Source: Streptomyces sp. DSM 110735 (GTDB taxonomy: Bacteria > Actinomycetota > Actinomycetes > Streptomycetales > Streptomycetaceae). Taken from it: a stretch of 64,000 bases of DNA. The notes under the pieces were generated by a model. That model searched no databases. It was not told where the DNA came from and saw nothing but the letters and a program-made list of their open reading frames with translations. Within the stretch, counting starts at the first letter, position 1, and every line of letters starts with the position of its first letter. The DNA is taken from positions 158,573 through 222,572 of the forward strand of contig NZ_JACYHF010000011.1 in assembly GCF_016482685.1 (NCBI RefSeq), given 5' to 3'. The position numbers were made by a program, and so were the translations under genes. This document shows, in pieces, positions 60,103-64,000 of this stretch.

Positions 60103-61386
60103 ATGAACATCGCAGGTCACTCGGAAGCAAAGGCGCCCCGAGGGCTGGAACTCACACCGTTCCGGGGCCTTCGTTACGACCCCGAACGGGTCGGCAGCCT
60201 CGCCTCCGTCACCTCCCCGCCGTACGACGTGGTCGTGCGCCCCGACGGCCTGCACCACCTCCAGGACGCCGACCCGCACAACATCGTCCGGCTGATCCTC
60301 CCCCAGGCCGAAACCCCCACCGTCCGCAACGACCAGGCGGCCGGCACCCTGCGCCGCTGGCTCACCGAGGGCGTCCTGCGAGCCGACCCCGAGCCCGCGC
60401 TGTACGTCTACGAACAGCGCGACGGCGAGGGCGGGGTCCAGCGCGGTGTCATCGGCGCCCTGCGCGTCTCGGAACCGGAGGAGGGCGTGGTCCTCCCGCA
60501 CGAGGACGTCATGCCCCCGGTGGTCGCGGACCGCGCCGCCCTGATGCGCGCCACCCGCGCCAACCTGGAACCCCTGCTCCTGACCTACCGCGGCAACGGC
60601 GCCACGGCCGAGGTCGTGGAGCGCACGGTCGCGCACGCTCCGCTGCTCGCCACCACCACCGAGGACGGCGTACGCCACCGCCTCTGGGCGGTCACCGAGC
60701 CCGACGACCTCACCCTGGTCCGCGCCGACCTCGCCGGACACCAGGCGCTCATCGCCGACGGCCACCACCGCTGGGCCACCTACCGGCTGCTCCGCGCGGA
60801 ACACCCCTCGCCCAGCCCCTGGGACCACGGTCTGGTCCTGCTGGTCGACACCGTCCGCTATCCGCTGCGCGTGCGCGCCATCCACCGGCTGCTGCACGGT
60901 CTGCGGGTGGCGGACGCGGTGGCGGCGGTACGGGACCTGTTCCGGGTACGGCGTCTTGAGCTGCCGCTGGCCGAGGCGCTCGCGGAACTCGCGGAGGCTG
61001 CCGCCGAGGGCAACGCCTTCCTGCTGGCCGGGGACGGCGCCTTCCACCTCCTGGACAAGCCGGACCCCGACCTGCTGGCCCGCACGGTCCCGGCCGACCA
61101 GCCCGCCGCCTGGCGCTCCCTGGACGCGACCGTCCTGCACGCCACGCTCCTCGACCACGTGTGGCACATCCCCGAGGACTCCCCCGCCCACATCGCCTAC
61201 ATCCACGACGCCACCGCCACGGTCGCCAAGGCGGAGCACGACGGCAGCACGGCGGTCCTGCTGCACCCGGTCCGCGAGGACGTCGTCCGCGAACTGGCCC
61301 GCCAGGGCGTGACGATGCCCCGCAAGTCGACCTCGTTCGGTCCGAAGCCGGCGTCGGGTCTGGTGCTGCGGGTGCTGGACATCTGA
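60103..61386 (+). CDS. DUF1015 family protein
   Basis: A 427-aa cytosolic protein of the DUF1015 family (some members are SerK-like free-serine kinases in archaea; the bacterial role is not settled). Family blocks seen are LTPFRGLRYDPERVGSLASV, TSPPYDVVVRPDGLHHLQDA, DPHNIVRLILP, ALIADGHHRWATYRLLRAEH and the end VTMPRKSTSFGPKPASGLVL. TACGAT lies 6 nt before the ATG with no Shine-Dalgarno, a leaderless pattern. It ends before a large palindromic terminator. Confidence 0.85.
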   Translation: MNIAGHSEAKAPRGLELTPFRGLRYDPERVGSLASVTSPPYDVVVRPDGLHHLQDADPHNIVRLILPQAETPTVRNDQAAGTLRRWLTEGVLRADPEPALYVYEQRDGEGGVQRGVIGALRVSEPEEGVVLPHEDVMPPVVADRAALMRATRANLEPLLLTYRGNGATAEVVERTVAHAPLLATTTEDGVRHRLWAVTEPDDLTLVRADLAGHQALIADGHHRWATYRLLRAEHPSPSPWDHGLVLLVDTVRYPLRVRAIHRLLHGLRVADAVAAVRDLFRVRRLELPLAEALAELAEAAAEGNAFLLAGDGAFHLLDKPDPDLLARTVPADQPAAWRSLDATVLHATLLDHVWHIPEDSPAHIAYIHDATATVAKAEHDGSTAVLLHPVREDVVRELARQGVTMPRKSTSFGPKPASGLVLRVLDI

Positions 61387-61412
61387 GATCCCGGACCCGG
61401 ACATGAGTCCGG

Positions 61413-61460
61413 ACATGAGTGAGGGGCGGAACCCGGCCGGGTTCCGCCCCTCACTCATGT
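61413..61460. terminator. 48-bp perfect palindrome, bidirectional terminator
   Basis: Two perfect 24-nt arms (61413-61436 beginning ACATGAGTGAGGGG, and 61437-61460) meet without a spacer between the convergent DUF1015 and repeat-protein genes. It is preceded by a tandem 12-nt repeat CCGGACATGAGT (61397-61408 and 61409-61420), whose second copy runs into the palindrome. Confidence 0.85.
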
Positions 61461-61482
61461 GCTGTGGTCAGCGCGTGACGCG

Positions 61483-63627
61483 TCAGTCCTTGTCGGTGTC
61501 GCGGTCGGTGTCGCGCGCGACGGGCTCGTCGTCGTCCGCGTCGTCCGCGTCCTCGTCCTCGGCGGCCGGGGTCTCGGTCACGGTCTCCGTGACGGTGACG
61601 CCGGACTCGCCCTCGGCGTCCGTCTCGTCCTCACCGAGGGCGTCGACGAACTCCACGCCGTCCAGCTCGGCGAGCCGGTCGGAGGCGTCGGTGCTGCCGT
61701 CGCGGTCCGCCTCGACCGCCTTGGCGAACCACTCGCGCGCCTCGGTCTCCCGACCGGCGGCCAACAGCGCGTCGGCATAGGCGTACCGCAGACGGGCGGT
61801 CCACGGCTGCACCGAGTTGGACGCCAGCTCGGGGCTCTGCAGCGTCACGATCGCCGCGTCGAGCTGGTCCATGTCACGCCGGGCACCGGCGGCGACGAGC
61901 CGCATCTCGACCTGACCCGCCTTGTCCAGCTTCTGCACCTCGGGGGCACCCGCCATGTCCAGCGTCTTCTCCGGACGACCCAGACCCCGCTCGCAGTCCG
62001 CCATCACGGGCCACAGGTCCGTGTTGCCGGTCATCCGCCGCGCGGCCCGGAACTCTGCCAGCGCCTCGGAGTACTTCTGGTTCGCGTACGCCGCGAAACC
62101 GGCTGCCTCGCGGACGGCGGCGACACGGGACGCCAGACGCAGGGCCACCCGGGAGTAGCCGTAGGCACCCTCGGGGTCCTCGTCGATGAGCCGGGCGACC
62201 ATCACCAGGTTGCGCGCGACGTCCTCGGCGAGCGTCTTCGGCAGGCTCTGGAGCTCCTGCCGCACGTCCTTGTCGATCTCGTCACCGGTGACGTCCTCGG
62301 GGATCGGCAGCCGCTTGATCGGCTCCCGGTCACGGTCACGGTCCCGGTCGTCCCGGCCCCGGTAACCACCACGCCGGTCGTCCCCACCACGCCGGTCGTC
62401 CCGCCCACGGAACCCACCACCGGCGGGTCGCCCGCCACGGTCGTCCCGACGGGGGTACGACGGACGGTCGCCACCCCGGTCGTCACGACCCCGGAAACCA
62501 CCACGGTCGCCACCGCGGTCATCGCGACGGTCGTCGCGACGGAAACCACCGCGGTCGTCGTCACGACGGGGGTACGACGGGCGGTCGCCGCCACGGTCGT
62601 CACGACGGGGGTAGGACGGACGGTCGCCGCCGCTGCGGTCGTCCCGGCGGAAGCCACCACGGTCACCACGGTTGTCGTCACGACGGGGGTACGACGGGCG
62701 GTCCCCACCACGGTCGTCACGGCGCGGGTAGGACGGACGGTCGCCGCCACCACGGTTGTCGTCACGACGGTCGTCGCGACGGAAACCACCACGGTCGTCA
62801 TCACGACGGGGATACGACGGACGGTCCCCACCACGGTCATCGCGACGCGGGTAGGACGGACGGTCGCCACCACGGTTGTCGTCCCGGCGGAAGCCACCGC
62901 GGTCGTCATCACGGCGCGGGTACGACGGACGGTCCCCACCACGGTCGTCACGACGGGGGTAGGACGGACGGTCGCCGCCACCGCTGCGGTCGTCCCGGCG
63001 GAAGCCACCGCGGTCACCACGGTTGTCGTCACGACGCGGGTACGACGAGCGGTCACCGCCACGGTCGTCACGACCACGGAAACCACTGCGGTCACCGTCC
63101 CGACGGTCGTCGCGACGGTAGCCACCACGGTCGTCATCGCGGCGCGGGTACGAGGGGCGGTCGCCGCCACGGTCGTCGCGACGCGGGTAGGACGGACGGT
63201 CGCCACCGCTGCGGTCGTCCCGGCGGAAACCACCACGATTGTCGTCACGACGGTCGTCGCGGCGGAAACCACCACGGTCGTCATCACGACGGGGGTACGA
63301 CGGACGGTCGCCACCACGGTCGTCGCGACGGAAGCCGCCACGGTCACCACGGTTGTCGTCACGACGCGGGTAGGAGGGACGGTCGCCGCCCCGGTCACCC
63401 CGGTCGTCGCGGCGGAAGCCGCCTCGGTCACCACGGTCACGGTCGTCGCGTCGGCCGTAGCCGCCACGGTCGTCGTCACGGCGGGGGTACGAAGGGCGGT
63501 CGCCGCCACGGTCGTTGCCGCCGCTACGGCGCGGGGCACCGCGGTAGCCGCCGCGTTCACCGCGGTCACCACTGTCCCGTCGCCGCTGGTCGCGCTCCGG
63601 ACGGTCGTCGGGAGAGTTGGTGGCCAT
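61483..63627 (-). CDS. Arg/Gly/Asp-repeat (RGG-like) protein with helical TPR-like C-terminus
   Basis: A 714-aa protein. Residues 1-434 are low-complexity, dominated by fifteen copies of DR(P/S)SYPRRDD joined by RGGFRRDD and RGGDRGG segments; the composition resembles eukaryotic RGG RNA-binding or condensate-forming domains. Residues 435-660 are alpha-helical and TPR-like (LPKTLAEDVARNLVMVARLI, ALAEFRAARRMTGNTDLWPV, YAYADALLAAGRETEAREWF). The tail is strongly acidic (EDEDADDADDDEP). ATG 63627 has AGGAG 7 nt upstream, and TACAAT at 63659-63664 is a likely -10. It lies directly behind an rRNA operon terminator. RNA or ribosome association is inferred only from composition and place. Confidence 0.8.
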   Translation of the reverse strand: MATNSPDDRPERDQRRRDSGDRGERGGYRGAPRRSGGNDRGGDRPSYPRRDDDRGGYGRRDDRDRGDRGGFRRDDRGDRGGDRPSYPRRDDNRGDRGGFRRDDRGGDRPSYPRRDDDRGGFRRDDRRDDNRGGFRRDDRSGGDRPSYPRRDDRGGDRPSYPRRDDDRGGYRRDDRRDGDRSGFRGRDDRGGDRSSYPRRDDNRGDRGGFRRDDRSGGGDRPSYPRRDDRGGDRPSYPRRDDDRGGFRRDDNRGGDRPSYPRRDDRGGDRPSYPRRDDDRGGFRRDDRRDDNRGGGDRPSYPRRDDRGGDRPSYPRRDDNRGDRGGFRRDDRSGGDRPSYPRRDDRGGDRPSYPRRDDDRGGFRRDDRRDDRGGDRGGFRGRDDRGGDRPSYPRRDDRGGRPAGGGFRGRDDRRGGDDRRGGYRGRDDRDRDRDREPIKRLPIPEDVTGDEIDKDVRQELQSLPKTLAEDVARNLVMVARLIDEDPEGAYGYSRVALRLASRVAAVREAAGFAAYANQKYSEALAEFRAARRMTGNTDLWPVMADCERGLGRPEKTLDMAGAPEVQKLDKAGQVEMRLVAAGARRDMDQLDAAIVTLQSPELASNSVQPWTARLRYAYADALLAAGRETEAREWFAKAVEADRDGSTDASDRLAELDGVEFVDALGEDETDAEGESGVTVTETVTETPAAEDEDADDADDDEPVARDTDRDTDKD
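62438..63503 (-). repeat. tandem coding repeats of the RGG-like gene
   Basis: Fifteen copies of a core encoding DR(P/S)SYPRRDD recur over about 1.07 kb, separated by spacers that alternate short and long (RGGFRRDDRRDDN and similar). Copies are 85-100% alike at DNA level by eye, so recombination could change copy number. Confidence 0.85.
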
Positions 63628-63673
63628 CGGATGACTCCTGTCTTCAGGTACAACAAGCATTGTAAAAACAAAA

Positions 63674-63712
63674 GGACCCCTGGTCCCAGCTGAACGCTGG
63701 GACCAGGGGTCC
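63674..63712 (-). terminator. rRNA operon terminator
   Basis: Perfect 17-nt arms (63674-63690 starting GGACCCCTGG, and 63696-63712) around a TGAAC loop. On the minus strand the stem is followed by TTTTGTTTTT, a classic intrinsic terminator. It lies 9 nt after the 5S rRNA 3' end. Confidence 0.92.
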
Positions 63713-63721
63713 TCCAAAGAT

Positions 63722-63841
63722 TGTTCGGCGGCGTCCTACTCTCCCACAAGGTCCCCCTTGCAGTACCATCGGCGCTGAGAGGCTTAGCTTCCGGGTTCGG
63801 AATGTAACCGGGCGTTTCCCTCACGCTATGACCACCGAAAC
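63722..63841 (-). rRNA. rrf: 5S ribosomal RNA
   Basis: On the minus strand the sequence begins GTTTCGGTGGTCATAGCG, continues through CCCGGTTACATTCCGAACCC and GCGCCGATGGTACTGC, and ends GGACGCCGCCGAACAA: the standard Streptomyces 5S rRNA of about 120 nt. Ends are set by terminal pairing and may be off by one or two bases. Confidence 0.95.
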
Positions 63842-63943
63842 CCTAATGGTTTCGAGCGAACAAGCACACTTTTTATTTGTGAGTTCAGCTCTGAACCGGC
63901 AACTGTTCGTTGCCTCAGAACTTACACAGTGGACGCGAGCAAC
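63842..63943 (-). other. 23S-5S spacer
   Basis: About 102 nt, AT-richer than coding DNA, with two short stems: GTTCAG-CT-CTGAAC (63883-63896) and GGCAAC-TGTTC-GTTGCC (63898-63914). These are probably processing elements. No tRNA is present in the spacer. Confidence 0.7.
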
Positions 63944-64000
63944 TGAGGACAAGCCCTCGGCCTATTAGTACCAGTCAACTCCACCCGTTACCAGGCTTCC
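63944..64000 (-). rRNA. rrl: 23S ribosomal RNA, 3' end (partial)
   Basis: The minus strand reads GGTAACGGGTGGAGTTGACT, then TGGTACTAATAGGCCGAGGG and CTTGTCCTCA, which is the 3' end of Streptomyces 23S rRNA. The rest of the operon lies beyond the window. Confidence 0.9.

Noticed and set aside
62438..63503. CRISPR-like array
   Set aside because: The repeats are in-frame codons of one protein, with related rather than unique spacers, and no cas genes are nearby.
61459..63824. Long Val/Thr- and Arg-rich frames antisense to the repeat gene and in another frame
   Set aside because: They are shadows of the tandem repeats, which lack stops in several frames; only the minus frame from 63627 has a ribosome-binding site and an ordered C-terminus.

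Overview
The window is a stretch of a Streptomyces chromosome. Base composition is very GC-rich, coding third positions are almost all G or C, starts are often GTG (some TTG), and the gene content is typical of the genus: streptogrisin-type proteases, a SepF-like protein, an Rpf/LysM protein, a DmdR-type iron box and an LAxTG sortase signal. The gene order (tyrA-cmk-plsC-der, parA-scpA-scpB-rluB, pyrG-Nudix, recN-NAD kinase-tlyA-HAD phosphatase) is an old actinobacterial core order, also known from mycobacteria. I cannot name the species from sequence alone.

Layout. 1-3.0 kb: secreted and envelope functions (end of an unknown gene, a SAM methyltransferase, an AA10 LPMO-like protein with a sortase tail, a secreted lipase with a Crp-like site). 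3.0-7.5 kb: an SOS translesion pair, a catalytically degenerate Y-family protein and DnaE2, overlapping by 4 nt behind two LexA-type boxes. 7.9-10.3 kb: tandem streptogrisin D-like and B-like proteases. 10.6-14.7 kb: an amino-acid ABC permease, an FAD/NAD(P)-binding protein and a divergent binding lipoprotein, without an ATPase. 15-25 kb: SflA-like SepF paralogue, glutaryl-CoA dehydrogenase, MFS exporter, PIG-V-like mannosyltransferase, PAP2 phosphatase, I78 protease inhibitor, Rpf/LysM protein, two genus-type hypotheticals and a 0.4 kb degenerate GC-rich repeat tract.

25-38 kb: der, plsC, cmk, tyrA, a Rieske lipoprotein, a group of two RlaP-type nucleotidyltransferases and an ADP-ribosylglycohydrolase, then rluB, scpB, scpA, an RHH-like protein and parA as one coupled minus-strand operon. 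ScpA carries an N-terminal extension made of 54-nt tandem repeats. 38-44 kb: alanine dehydrogenase, an AfsR-like STAND/TPR protein without a visible DNA-binding domain, Nudix hydrolase, CTP synthase. 44-51.7 kb: GH15 enzyme, FAD-linked oxidase, PucR regulator, GT4 glycosyltransferase, MraY-like protein. 51.7-61.4 kb: recN, NAD kinase, tlyA, two small proteins, a ferric-siderophore ABC importer under an iron box, a HAD-IIA phosphatase, a DUF1015 protein. 61.4-64 kb: an Arg/Gly/Asp repeat protein beside the 3' end of an rRNA operon (5S complete, 23S 3' end only).

Two themes recur. First, many neighbouring genes share 4-nt ATGA/GTGA/TTGA overlaps, which implies translational coupling. Second, at least eleven genes have a -10-like hexamer 6-8 nt before the start codon and no Shine-Dalgarno, the pattern expected of leaderless mRNAs; in the siderophore operon the iron box covers this element. 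No tRNA, CRISPR, prophage or insertion sequence was found. I see no clearly new multi-gene defence or biosynthetic system. The best candidates for something under-described are the RlaP/RlaP/ADP-ribosylglycohydrolase group, the ScpA repeat extension and the RGG-like repeat protein next to the rRNA operon.
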